DNA from: Winogradskyella bathintestinalis
GTDB lineage: Bacteria > Bacteroidota > Bacteroidia > Flavobacteriales > Flavobacteriaceae
Length of the DNA: 64,000 nucleotides
NCBI RefSeq assembly: GCF_030407435.1
Contig: NZ_JASDDK010000005.1
Location: 62,001 to 126,000, forward strand
Direction: 5' to 3'
Each line of letters opens with the position of its first letter. Position 1 is the first letter of the stretch. Shown piece by piece: positions 53,662 to 62,773 of the stretch. Position numbers and translations under genes: made by a program. Below the pieces are notes generated by a model. The model worked only from the letters and a program-made list of their open reading frames with translations, was not told the DNA's origin and ran no database searches.

Positions 53662-54564
53662 ATGAAAAGAGTAGTATCAGCCTTAGCACTTATCTTAGCA
53701 GTTACTTTACCTGGTAATGCTCAAAACAAGATAATGAAAGATCAAGACGCCATTAAGGCAATGTGTGGTTGTTTCGAGGTCACGTTTAACTTCACCGAGA
53801 CATTTTCGTTCAGTAAAGATTCCTTGTATAGACCATCTGAAACTAAAACAGATTTAGGCTTAGAATGGGCACAACTAGTTACGGATGAAGACGATAAAAT
53901 TTCCATTCAGCATTTACTGCAAGTGGGTACACCAGACCAACCAATGATTATTAAGCATTGGAGACAAGACTGGTTATTTGAAAATACAGATTTTTATAGG
54001 TATAACGGAGATAACGAATGGGTTTTTGAAGCTAAATCTAATGATGAAGTTGAAGGTCAATGGACTCAAAAAGTTTATCAAGTAGATGATAGTCCACGCT
54101 ATGAAGGTTCTTCGACATGGGTGCACGTCGATGGAAAAAGTTATTGGGAAAATATAACTACTGCGCCATTACCTAGACGAGAACGTACCAAACGAAGTGA
54201 TTATAATGTGACGATAAGAGGAAATAGACAAGAAATTACAGATTATGGTTGGTTACACGACCAAGACAATGCTAAAGTTATTAGAAAAAACGGTAAAAAA
54301 GATGTTGTTTTAGCTAAAGAAAAAGGGTATAATACTTATGTAAAGGTTGATGATAGCAGATGCCAACCAACAATTGATTGGTGGAAAGCCAACCAAAATA
54401 AATGGGCATTAGTTAGAGCTAAATGGGACGAAGTTTATGGAAGAAATAAAGATTTAATTCTAAACACTAAGGTAGATAATAAACCACTTTATAAACACCT
54501 GTTTAACGAAGATGTAGTAGAGCAAAAAGAAATTAATAAGACAATTGAATCATTTATAAAATAA
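53662..54564 (+). CDS. DUF6607 family exported protein
   Basis: A 300-residue secreted protein (signal peptide ending GNAQN) with the family features: an early CGCFEVTFNFTETF motif, HWRQDWLFENTDFYRYNGDNEW-type core (HWRQDWLFE), repeated WxxK/aromatic patches, and PLPRRER. DUF6607 has no proven function. It starts a four-gene operon (gaps of 4, 8 and 4 bases) that ends with a PepSY-flavodoxin reductase, so an envelope iron role is inferred from context. Confidence 0.8.
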   Translation: MKRVVSALALILAVTLPGNAQNKIMKDQDAIKAMCGCFEVTFNFTETFSFSKDSLYRPSETKTDLGLEWAQLVTDEDDKISIQHLLQVGTPDQPMIIKHWRQDWLFENTDFYRYNGDNEWVFEAKSNDEVEGQWTQKVYQVDDSPRYEGSSTWVHVDGKSYWENITTAPLPRRERTKRSDYNVTIRGNRQEITDYGWLHDQDNAKVIRKNGKKDVVLAKEKGYNTYVKVDDSRCQPTIDWWKANQNKWALVRAKWDEVYGRNKDLILNTKVDNKPLYKHLFNEDVVEQKEINKTIESFIK

Positions 54565-54568
54565 TTAT

Positions 54569-56053
54569 ATGAAATATTTTAAATCAAGTTTAGTAGGACT
54601 AATTTTAGTATTATCGTTGCACGGTTTTGCACAAGAGAATAAATTTTTAGATCGAAAATTTTGGGATTCAAAACCGAATGTAGAAAGGGTTAAAACAGCA
54701 ATTAAAAACGGTAATAATCCGGCTGAAGCCAATAGCAATAATTTTGATGGTGTTGTTTATTCTATTTTGCAAGAAACCCCTTTCGAAACTATTACGTATC
54801 TAATGTCTCAAAAAGGAAATGATGTCAATAAATTAACACACGATGGAAGAACTTATATTTTTTGGGCTGCTTATAAAGGCAATGTTAAATTAGTACAATA
54901 CCTCTTAGAAAATGGTGCTAAAACAGATATTACTGATGATAAAGGGAATACTATAATTCATTTTGCAGCTGGAGCAGGGCAAAAAAACACCAAAATTTAT
55001 GACCTTATTTCCGCAAAGAATTCAGAATTAATTCATCAAACTAATCCTAGTGGTGCAAATGCATTGTTACTAGCTGCACCAAATGATACCAATTTTAAAT
55101 TGATTCAATACTTTCAATCAAAAGGCTTAGATATAAATAGTGTTGATGCTCAAGGTAACGGTATTTTCAACTATGTTGCAAAAAATGGCAACGTTGAATT
55201 AATGAACGCCCTTTTAGAAAAAGGAATTAAAGGGACCAATCAAGCTTTCCTTTTTGTCGCTGCTGGAACTCGCGGAAAAACTAATGGTATCGAAATTTAT
55301 AAATATTTAGAAAGTGTTGGTTTAAACCCTAAAGTGTATAATGAAGAAGGCGTTTCTGCATTACATATTATCGCTTCGAGAAGTGAAGATGTAGACATAA
55401 TCAACTATTTATTAGAAGCAGGTTTAAAGGTTAGCACTAAGGACAATTATGGTAATACTGCGGTAATGAATGCGGCCTCTAGAAATAATCTCAAAGTGGT
55501 TAAGTTATTAGCAAATAAGTTAGAAAACATCGATAATGTTAACAAAGAAGGACAATCAGCTTTGACATTAGCGGTAGAAAATAATACTTCTGATGTGGTG
55601 GACTTTTTAATAAATAAGGGTTATGACACTACCATAATTGATTTAGACGGAAATAATCTAGTCTATTATTTAGTAGATTTTTATTCACCGAAAAATAGAG
55701 ATGAGTTTTTAAAGAAACTCAATTTATTAAAAGACAACAATGTCGATTTATCTGCGGTGCAAAAAAACGGAAATACGTGGTTTCATTTAGCGGTTGAAAA
55801 AAATAGTATTGATTTGTTAGAATTAGCAACAACATTACAGCTAAAGCAAGATATAAATGCTAAAAACAGTGATGGCAATACTGCCCTGCATATAGCAGCA
55901 ATGAAAGCCACTGACGATGCGGTTCTTAAATTCCTTATTGATAAAGGCGCAAATAAAACATTGGTTACTGATTTTGAAGAATCGGCTTATGATTTAGCAA
56001 AAGAAAATGAATTATTAGAAAAAAATAACGTTTCAATCGAATTTTTAAAATAA
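54569..56053 (+). CDS. Exported ankyrin-repeat protein
   Basis: A 494-residue protein with a signal peptide (LHGFAQ) and about ten ankyrin repeats from residue 85 to 490, e.g. GRTYIFWAAYKGNVKLVQYLLENGA, GNTALHIAA, GQSALTLAVENN (quoted in short pieces: KLVQYLLENGA, GNTALHIAA). In bacteria, exported ankyrins such as AnkB act in the periplasm as scaffolds next to redox enzymes. Here it sits between DUF6607 and DUF2271, so it may assemble the reduction complex. Confidence 0.9.
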   Translation: MKYFKSSLVGLILVLSLHGFAQENKFLDRKFWDSKPNVERVKTAIKNGNNPAEANSNNFDGVVYSILQETPFETITYLMSQKGNDVNKLTHDGRTYIFWAAYKGNVKLVQYLLENGAKTDITDDKGNTIIHFAAGAGQKNTKIYDLISAKNSELIHQTNPSGANALLLAAPNDTNFKLIQYFQSKGLDINSVDAQGNGIFNYVAKNGNVELMNALLEKGIKGTNQAFLFVAAGTRGKTNGIEIYKYLESVGLNPKVYNEEGVSALHIIASRSEDVDIINYLLEAGLKVSTKDNYGNTAVMNAASRNNLKVVKLLANKLENIDNVNKEGQSALTLAVENNTSDVVDFLINKGYDTTIIDLDGNNLVYYLVDFYSPKNRDEFLKKLNLLKDNNVDLSAVQKNGNTWFHLAVEKNSIDLLELATTLQLKQDINAKNSDGNTALHIAAMKATDDAVLKFLIDKGANKTLVTDFEESAYDLAKENELLEKNNVSIEFLK

Positions 56054-56061
56054 AATTAAAT

Positions 56062-56553
56062 ATGAAGAATATAAAATTGGTGAGTCTATTTGTCGTTCTA
56101 TTTCTAAGCTTAGTATCTTTTTCAACCTTAGAAGAAAGTTCAAAATATAAATGTATGATTCAAATGACGAATTATACAGGTGAAGGTGCTTATGTTGTTA
56201 TTTCACTAATAAATCCTGACGGTGAATACGAAGAAACACTATATGTACAAGGTGATGATGATGAGTGGTACAATACAGTAGAGTCTTGGTGGAATTTTTA
56301 CGGTAAGAAACGTCAAAACATAGATGCCATTACAGGGGCCACTATAAGTGGAGGACAACGTGCAATTACGGTTATAGACATAGAAGATAATAAAATAGAT
56401 ACTGGTTACAAACTTAGATTTGAAACAGCTGTTGAAAATCAAGAATATTACACAACTGATGTAGAATTTGAACTTACCTCAGATAACGTAAAAACCAAAA
56501 TCGAAGGGCAAGGTTTCATTCGTTATATCCGAATGCTACCGCAAAACAACTAA
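56062..56553 (+). CDS. DUF2271 family exported protein
   Basis: A 163-residue periplasmic protein with a signal peptide and an Ig-like DUF2271 domain (TGEGAYVVISLINPDGEYEETLY in part: YVVISLINP; WWNFYG; DAITGATISGG). DUF2271 is commonly paired with PepSY-membrane reductases, and DAITGATISGG resembles the FMN-attachment type [DS]GATxS of flavinylated periplasmic proteins (DAITGAT-S), so covalent FMN is conceivable but the fold differs. Operon with the genes either side. Confidence 0.85.
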   Translation: MKNIKLVSLFVVLFLSLVSFSTLEESSKYKCMIQMTNYTGEGAYVVISLINPDGEYEETLYVQGDDDEWYNTVESWWNFYGKKRQNIDAITGATISGGQRAITVIDIEDNKIDTGYKLRFETAVENQEYYTTDVEFELTSDNVKTKIEGQGFIRYIRMLPQNN

Positions 56554-56557
56554 AGTT

Positions 56558-58756
56558 ATGACCATTTCTATATGGAGATATAGTCATTTAATTTTGGCTG
56601 TAATATCATCATTATTCATATTAATAGCATCAGTCACTGGTGCTATTTTAGCGTTTGAGCCTATCTCCAACCAGTTACAGCCATTTGCTATAGAGGATGG
56701 AAATATGGTTTCACTTGCCGAAATATTGCCAACTTTACAACAAAATTATGACGAAGTTTTTACAGTTGAAATTGATAAAAATAATTTTGTTAGTACTTCC
56801 GTTATTACTAAAGAGGGGAATAGTGAAACGTTTTACATCAATCCATTTACAGGAGAAAAATTAGGTGAAATAATAAAAAAAGCACCGATTTTTGAGTTTG
56901 CTACCAATTTACATCGATCGTTATTTTTAAAAACAACAGGTCGGATTTTAATAGGGGTCGTCTCGTTTCTACTATTTATTATTGCAATTACAGGTATACA
57001 ATTAATACTGAAACGCCAAGGTGGTTTAAAACGTTTTTTCTCAAAGGTTGTTAAAGAGAATTTTGAACAATATTACCATGTTGTAATAGGGAGATATACT
57101 TTAATTCCTATTATAATTATTACACTTACAGGCGTATTTTTATCACTTGAAAAATTTAATTTACTTCCAGACTCTAAAATTTCTCACAATTATCCAGAGC
57201 CAACCGAAATTGATAATCCATTAGAAATAGACAATTTTACAATCTTTCAAGATATAAAACTTAACGATGTAACAAGTGTTGAATTTCCATTTTCAGACGA
57301 TATTGAAGATTATTTTATTATTAAATTAAAAGGCAAAGAATTACTCGTTAATCAATTTTCTGGTGAAGTTGTAAGCAATCAAAACACATCATTCGTTGCC
57401 TTAATTTCTAATTGGAGCTTAATTCTACATACCGGACAAGGTACTGTAATTTGGTCTATAATATTGTTAATCGCCAGTTTGGCAATTTTGTTTTTTATGT
57501 ATTCTGGTTTCGCTATGACTTTAAAACGTCGAAGAGCAACTTCAAAAATCAAGAATAAATTCACAAAAGATAATGCGGAATATATCATTCTCGTAGGTTC
57601 AGAAACAGGTCACACATTTAATGCCGCCAAATTGTTTTATAACGCGCTCATTGAAACCAGCCAGTCGGCATATATTTCAGTTTTAAATGATTATTCAACT
57701 TATAATGAAGCTAAACAACTAATTATTTTCGCCGCTACTTATGGAGAAGGAGAAGCGCCAAATAGTGCTTCAAATTTTAAACAATTATTTAAGAAAGTAA
57801 ATCCGCAGCAAAATATTCAATATGCTGTAATAGGCTTTGGTTCCTTCATGTATCCCGATTATTGTAAATATGCAGTTGAAGTGGATTTGTTGTTGCGAAA
57901 TCACGAAAAATTCGATGAGAATTTACCACTTTTCAAAATAAATAATCAATCATTTGAAGAATATAAATTGTGGATAAACCAATGGAACCATCAAAACAAT
58001 CTAGATCTAAAGATTCAATTTAAAAGACCTAAAATTAATTTAAAAAATTTAAAGGAATTCAGAGTTGTTAATAAAACAAAACCCAATATAGACAATTCGT
58101 TTTTGGTGCAATTACGGCCACTTAAAAAAAGTAAATTTTCATCTGGAGATTTATTGTCTGTATTTCCTGAAGTTGATTTTATTGAGCGCCAATATTCCAT
58201 CGGAAAAATCGAAAACGATATTTTATTAAGCATTAAAAAGCATGAGTTTGGCGTATGTTCTACCTATTTTAATAATTTAAAAGTGAACTCAATTGTAAAA
58301 GCTAAAGTGAAACGAAATTTCGATTTTCACTTTCCTAATACCACCAGTGAAGTGGTAATGATTGCCAACGGAACGGGAATCGCACCATTTTTAGGAATGG
58401 TTTCCGATAATGCCAATAAAATTAAAACACATTTGTTTTGGGGAGGGAGAACGAAAGACTCCCTTAAACTTTATAAGAATATCATAGACGAGGCTTTAAA
58501 TGAACAAAAGCTGACCAACTTTTATACCGCCTATTCTCAAGAGCAAAAAGATAAAATTTATGTTCAAGATTTAATTTTAGAACGTCAAGAACTATTGTCT
58601 CAAGTATTAGATAACAACGGCATCATAATGATTTGTGGTTCTATAGCCATGCAAAATAGAGTCTTAGAGGTTTTGAATATAATAACAACGAGACATTTAA
58701 ATAAGGCATTAAGCGAATTTGAAAGCAACAGTCAGCTTAAAAAAGATTGTTATTAA
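56558..58756 (+). CDS. PepSY transmembrane-flavodoxin-ferredoxin reductase fusion
   Basis: A 732-residue inner-membrane flavoprotein. The N-terminal PepSY-TM part (about residues 1-330) has four helices with histidines placed for two haems (RYSHLIL, LHRSLFLK, YYHVVIG, LHTGQGT). A flavodoxin domain (about 340-480; GSETGHTF, ATYGEGEAP) and an FNR-type reductase (about 505-732; ANGTGIAPFLG, MICGS) follow, like a sulfite-reductase flavoprotein. It should pass NAD(P)H electrons via FAD, FMN and haem to the periplasm, probably reducing ferric chelates, as PepSY proteins such as FoxB do. Substrate is inferred. Confidence 0.9.
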   Translation: MTISIWRYSHLILAVISSLFILIASVTGAILAFEPISNQLQPFAIEDGNMVSLAEILPTLQQNYDEVFTVEIDKNNFVSTSVITKEGNSETFYINPFTGEKLGEIIKKAPIFEFATNLHRSLFLKTTGRILIGVVSFLLFIIAITGIQLILKRQGGLKRFFSKVVKENFEQYYHVVIGRYTLIPIIIITLTGVFLSLEKFNLLPDSKISHNYPEPTEIDNPLEIDNFTIFQDIKLNDVTSVEFPFSDDIEDYFIIKLKGKELLVNQFSGEVVSNQNTSFVALISNWSLILHTGQGTVIWSIILLIASLAILFFMYSGFAMTLKRRRATSKIKNKFTKDNAEYIILVGSETGHTFNAAKLFYNALIETSQSAYISVLNDYSTYNEAKQLIIFAATYGEGEAPNSASNFKQLFKKVNPQQNIQYAVIGFGSFMYPDYCKYAVEVDLLLRNHEKFDENLPLFKINNQSFEEYKLWINQWNHQNNLDLKIQFKRPKINLKNLKEFRVVNKTKPNIDNSFLVQLRPLKKSKFSSGDLLSVFPEVDFIERQYSIGKIENDILLSIKKHEFGVCSTYFNNLKVNSIVKAKVKRNFDFHFPNTTSEVVMIANGTGIAPFLGMVSDNANKIKTHLFWGGRTKDSLKLYKNIIDEALNEQKLTNFYTAYSQEQKDKIYVQDLILERQELLSQVLDNNGIIMICGSIAMQNRVLEVLNIITTRHLNKALSEFESNSQLKKDCY

Positions 58757-58821
58757 TCGTCAATAGATTAAGAACTGTTGTAAATAGCGTTTTATTTGTA
58801 ATATTTTGTAAATATAAATTG

Positions 58822-58829
58822 TACTTTTG
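58822..58829 (+). promoter_or_regulatory. -7 box of guaB
   Basis: TACTTTTG, 23 bases before the ATG; TTTG candidates at 58795-58798 and 58805-58808 flank the ideal spacing. Confidence 0.45.
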
Positions 58830-58852
58830 CGTGCAATTAAATTCTAATTGCC

Positions 58853-60325
58853 ATGAAAGCACACGAAAATAAAATTGTGGGAGAAGGTCTCACATACGAT
58901 GATGTACTCTTAGTGCCAGCATTTTCAGAAGTTTTGCCTCGCGAAGTCAATATTCAAACAAAATTCACCCGAAATATTACTATTAACATTCCTGTGATTT
59001 CCGCAGCTATGGATACGGTTACGGAAAGCAAAATGGCAATTGCCATGGCGCAAGAAGGTGGTATTGGTGTGCTTCACAAAAACATGACTATTGAACAGCA
59101 GGCAGATAAAGTACGTAGAGTTAAACGTGCTGAAAGTGGTATGATTATCGATCCGGTCACTTTGCCATTAACCGCAACTGTCTTTGATGCTAAATCAAAT
59201 ATGGCTGAGCACCGTATCGGTGGAATACCAATTGTAGATGATAATGGAAAACTAAAAGGCATAGTGACCAATCGCGACTTGCGTTTTGAGCATGAAAACC
59301 AAAAGCCTATAGTTGATGTTATGACTAAAGAAAATTTAGTTACTGCAGCAGTTGGTACTTCTTTAAAAGATGCCGAAAAAATTCTACAACAGAACAAAAT
59401 TGAAAAATTACTCATCGTTGATGATAATTATAAATTAGTTGGACTGATCACTTTTAGAGATATTACTAAAGTAACTCAAAAGCCAAATGCCAATAAAGAT
59501 TCGTACGGAAGATTACGTGTGGCTGCTGCCATCGGAGTGACTGGTGATGCTGTTGAAAGAGCATCTGCCTTGGTGAATGCAGGTGTAGATGCGGTTATTA
59601 TTGATACGGCCCACGGCCATACGAAAGGCGTAGTCATGGTATTGAAAGATATTAAAAAGAAGTTCCCAGAACTTGAAGTTATAGTCGGAAACATTGCAAC
59701 CGGCGAAGCTGCCAAATATTTAGTAGAAGCTGGTGCAGACGCGGTTAAAGTTGGTATTGGACCTGGCTCAATTTGTACTACAAGAGTTGTAGCAGGTGTT
59801 GGTTTTCCACAGTTTTCTGCAGTTTTAGAAGTTTCAGCGGCAATAAAAGGTACTGGTGTTCCCGTAATTGCGGATGGAGGTATTCGCTATACAGGAGATA
59901 TCCCTAAAGCAATTGCAGCTGGTGCAGACACAGTAATGTTAGGTTCACTACTAGCCGGTACAAAAGAGAGTCCGGGAGAAACAATTATATACGAAGGCCG
60001 AAAATTTAAATCCTACAGAGGTATGGGATCGGTTGAAGCTATGAAACAAGGTAGTAAGGACCGATATTTTCAAGATGTTGAAGACGATATTAAAAAGTTA
60101 GTTCCTGAAGGTATTGTTGGCCGTGTACCTTACAAAGGAGAATTGGTAGAAAGTATCCATCAATTTGTAGGCGGACTTAGAGCAGGTATGGGCTATTGTG
60201 GCGCAAAAGATATTGAGACTCTAAAGGAGTCGGGTCGTTTTGTTAAGATTACAAGTTCTGGTATTAATGAAAGCCACCCTCATGATGTGACAATTACCAA
60301 AGAGGCACCGAATTATTCGCGTTAA
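58853..60325 (+). CDS. guaB: Inosine-5'-monophosphate dehydrogenase
   Basis: A 490-residue IMPDH, oxidising IMP to XMP in GMP synthesis. The barrel start [17 protein letters not shown], paired CBS domains (about residues 95-205), the catalytic-Cys loop [18 protein letters not shown] (about 300) and the flap [12 protein letters not shown] are present. Full length, single gene, ended by a strong terminator. Confidence 0.98.
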   Translation: MKAHENKIVGEGLTYDDVLLVPAFSEVLPREVNIQTKFTRNITINIPVISAAMDTVTESKMAIAMAQEGGIGVLHKNMTIEQQADKVRRVKRAESGMIIDPVTLPLTATVFDAKSNMAEHRIGGIPIVDDNGKLKGIVTNRDLRFEHENQKPIVDVMTKENLVTAAVGTSLKDAEKILQQNKIEKLLIVDDNYKLVGLITFRDITKVTQKPNANKDSYGRLRVAAAIGVTGDAVERASALVNAGVDAVIIDTAHGHTKGVVMVLKDIKKKFPELEVIVGNIATGEAAKYLVEAGADAVKVGIGPGSICTTRVVAGVGFPQFSAVLEVSAAIKGTGVPVIADGGIRYTGDIPKAIAAGADTVMLGSLLAGTKESPGETIIYEGRKFKSYRGMGSVEAMKQGSKDRYFQDVEDDIKKLVPEGIVGRVPYKGELVESIHQFVGGLRAGMGYCGAKDIETLKESGRFVKITSSGINESHPHDVTITKEAPNYSR

Positions 60326-60367
60326 TTTATCTCTACGAAATCAGAAATCGCAATTTCATATTATAAA

Positions 60368-60402
60368 AAAAAACAGCATCGTTACTACATGCTGTTTTTT
60401 TT
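60368..60402. terminator. Bidirectional terminator between guaB and the T9SS gene
   Basis: Stem AAAACAGCAT / ATGCTGTTTT with a nine-base loop, A and T tracts on both sides, between convergent genes. Confidence 0.85.
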
Positions 60403-60422
60403 GTTTGGTAAAATTTTCTAAT

Positions 60423-61571
60423 TTATTTAACTAGTTTAAATGTCTTAGAATTTTCAATTTTCAACATATAAATGCCCTGAGTCAATTGCTTTGCATCAAT
60501 ATAATTATGGTTTTGACTGAGTTGAGTTTCTATGATCATTTTACCATTAATATCGTATAGTTTAACTTCGGTGTTTTTTAGTAGTCCGTTTACCACAATT
60601 TGATCATTAGAGCTAAGAACCGAAACATCATTGGTATTAATATCTTCAACCGATAATGAGGAATCAACAATACTTACAATTCTTCCGTTGCCAGCTTCTT
60701 CTAATATCATATAAATAGTATTTCCAATTATAGCAACATCTCTAAAATTTGCATTGAAATCCATTCCATCGTTAGTTTCATCTTGGTATGTAGTGTTTTG
60801 TGCTACGTTCTCTAAATCTGAAGATAAATCATCTAAATCTATTTTTTGAAGTAAATAATTTGCTGAAATGTACAATTCGTTGCCTAAGACTGTAAGACCT
60901 CTAGGAGTACTGAGATTTATTAAAAAATTATCTACAGTAGGTTCTATTTGATTTGCGTTGAATTTGTGTACAGTAGCGTTGTCTATATCTGAGACGTACA
61001 AGTCATTATTATAGAACACTATATCTTGGGCAACACCATCACTAAGATCACTTACTATAACTGTAGCAGTAGGGTTTGGTACTGAAACATCAATTTTATC
61101 GATATGTGTGGTAAATGGTTCATAATTAGGAGGATTGTCTAGTGTCTCAGCAGAAAAATAAATAGTATTTCCGTTTATGGTTAATGCATTTATAAATTCA
61201 GTAGTGGAATATATTAATTCCAAGGAACTCGATAAATTGTCTAAATCGAGTGCCATAATTCTAGACCCCAAGAAATTCCCAGTAGATTCTTCGTAATTTT
61301 CTATAGCCATATATAAGGTACTTTCGCTGAGCGTTAGGTTATACATAAAATGATCAGGCTCAGGTGTGTAAATTACTGTGGTCGTAGGTGTCGGTGTACT
61401 CGTATCAATTTTGTATAAATCTTCGTAGCCAAGGACATACAAGTCGGTCCCATCTGCAATCATTTTAATTGGCTCAGTTAAATTTTCTACGAAAGGGGAG
61501 ACCTCAGTTTGAGAGTTAACATTAAGTGTTGCAATAATAAATGTTAGTACATAAAGTAGTTTTGTTTTCAT
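60423..61571 (-). CDS. T9SS-sorted beta-propeller-like secreted protein
   Basis: A 382-residue exported protein with a signal peptide (LLYVLTFIIATLNVNSQ) and repeated short blades of the form 'NxLYVSxxxxxxxxKID' (DGTDLYVLGYEDLYKIDT, NNDLYVSDID, GNELYISAN). A C-terminal type IX sorting domain (VNGLLKNTEVKLYDINGK, QGIYMLKIEN) sends it to the surface. No catalytic motif. Likely a six-bladed NHL-like propeller of unknown ligand. Confidence 0.8.
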   Translation of the reverse strand: MKTKLLYVLTFIIATLNVNSQTEVSPFVENLTEPIKMIADGTDLYVLGYEDLYKIDTSTPTPTTTVIYTPEPDHFMYNLTLSESTLYMAIENYEESTGNFLGSRIMALDLDNLSSSLELIYSTTEFINALTINGNTIYFSAETLDNPPNYEPFTTHIDKIDVSVPNPTATVIVSDLSDGVAQDIVFYNNDLYVSDIDNATVHKFNANQIEPTVDNFLINLSTPRGLTVLGNELYISANYLLQKIDLDDLSSDLENVAQNTTYQDETNDGMDFNANFRDVAIIGNTIYMILEEAGNGRIVSIVDSSLSVEDINTNDVSVLSSNDQIVVNGLLKNTEVKLYDINGKMIIETQLSQNHNYIDAKQLTQGIYMLKIENSKTFKLVK

Positions 61572-61874
61572 AATAGATTTAGGTTATTAGGTTAAAAAAA
61601 TTATTAAGATTGTTGCGTAATCAATTTTAAAACATAGGAAATATTTTACAGAACTTATCTTTTTTATTTCACATAAATAACAAAAATAATTTATAAAGCA
61701 ATGAAAAACAGTTAAATATTAATTGCTAGAAATTTTATATAGTTTCAGAAAGTGAACGTAATTCGGTTTAGAATAAGCTGCAATTTTTTAATATGCGCTA
61801 ATATAATTCGCATCTAAGACAAGAAATATCTACGTTCCAAATTAGCTTTGTATTGAACCAAAAAAAATAAAAAA
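61572..61874. promoter_or_regulatory. Divergent intergenic region with a -7 box for the YqaE gene
   Basis: 303 bases, no gene. TAGCTTTG (61843-61850) lies 24 bases before the small ORF at 61875. Otherwise AT-rich with no other clear structure. Confidence 0.4.
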
Positions 61875-62030
61875 ATGTCTATACTTACTATTATTCTTTG
61901 CATTCTTTTGCCACCGTTGGCAGTATTCTTAAAACATGGATTGGGAAGTGAATTTCTTATTAGTCTATTATTAACGTTAGTGGGTTGGCTCCCAGGTGTT
62001 ATATATGCATTTTATGTAACTGGTAAGTAA
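61875..62030 (+). CDS. YqaE/Pmp3 family small membrane protein
   Basis: A 51-residue hydrophobic protein, starting MSILTIILCILLPPLAVFL, with KHGLGSEFLISLLLTLVGWLPG and ending YAFYV. Two helices joined by a short polar turn and the LLPPLAVFL and GWLPGVIYA motifs match Pmp3/YqaE (UPF0057) proteins, linked with salt and membrane-potential stress. It is below usual length cut-offs and would be missed by default ORF calling. It precedes an SDR gene by 12 bases, so the two are probably co-transcribed. Confidence 0.9.
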   Translation: MSILTIILCILLPPLAVFLKHGLGSEFLISLLLTLVGWLPGVIYAFYVTGK

Positions 62031-62042
62031 AAAAAATAAATT

Positions 62043-62678
62043 ATGGAAAATATATTAATAGCTGGTGCTAATGGTACTACAGGAAAACATATCGTTAATC
62101 TCTTAAAATCCTCACAATATTTTAAACCGGTAGCAATGGTAAGAAAAGAGGAACAGTTAAAACAGTTTGAAGCAGATGGTGTATCTGCTGTTTTAGCAGA
62201 TTTGACTGAAGATCTTACCCATGCTGTAAAAAATGTAGATAAGGTAATTTTTGCAGCTGGATCAGGAGGGAAAAATGTAGTGGAAGTTGACCAAGAGGGA
62301 GCAAAACGCTTAATGGCAGTTTCTAAAATGGCGAATGTCAACAAATTTGTAATGTTAAGCTCTATGGGTGCAGATCAGCCAGAATCGGTTGACGATTTAA
62401 AAGACTATTTAAAAGCGAAGCAAAATGCGGATAATCATCTTAGAAATAGTGGATTGAAATACACCATTGTTAGACCAGGAACTTTGAATAATTCTGAACC
62501 TACAGGAAAAATTGAACTAAAAGAAAATTTAAATAAAAAAGGTGAGATTAGTCGAGAAGATGTAGCACAAACATTAGTAAGATCATTAAATGATGACGCT
62601 CCATATAACACTACTTTTGAAATTTTAAAAGGCGACACTCTTATTGGTGAAGCTTTAGATACTTTGAATAGTAAATGA
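62043..62678 (+). CDS. Atypical short-chain dehydrogenase (NAD(P)H-binding)
   Basis: A 211-residue Rossmann protein with the atypical-SDR motif GANGTTGKHIV, FAAGSGGK, MLSSMGADQPES and the YTIVRPGTL end of the active-site region; the Tyr-xxx-Lys pair is not evident. It resembles YwnB/YhfK proteins (NmrA-like) without a known substrate. Probably co-transcribed with the YqaE gene 12 bases upstream. Ends at a strong terminator. Confidence 0.9.
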   Translation: MENILIAGANGTTGKHIVNLLKSSQYFKPVAMVRKEEQLKQFEADGVSAVLADLTEDLTHAVKNVDKVIFAAGSGGKNVVEVDQEGAKRLMAVSKMANVNKFVMLSSMGADQPESVDDLKDYLKAKQNADNHLRNSGLKYTIVRPGTLNNSEPTGKIELKENLNKKGEISREDVAQTLVRSLNDDAPYNTTFEILKGDTLIGEALDTLNSK

Positions 62679-62716
62679 TTTAAAAAATTTAGAACACCGC
62701 TAGGTGTAGTAATAGG

Positions 62717-62749
62717 AAGAGGTACTTTAAACAAAGTACCTCTTTTTTT
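62717..62749 (+). terminator. Terminator after the SDR gene
   Basis: Perfect 12-base stem AAGAGGTACTTT / AAAGTACCTCTT, loop AAAC, then TTTTT; it also lies just after the reverse-strand recG stop. Confidence 0.85.
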
Positions 62750-62773
62750 ATTTCAAATGAGTATAAAAGCATG

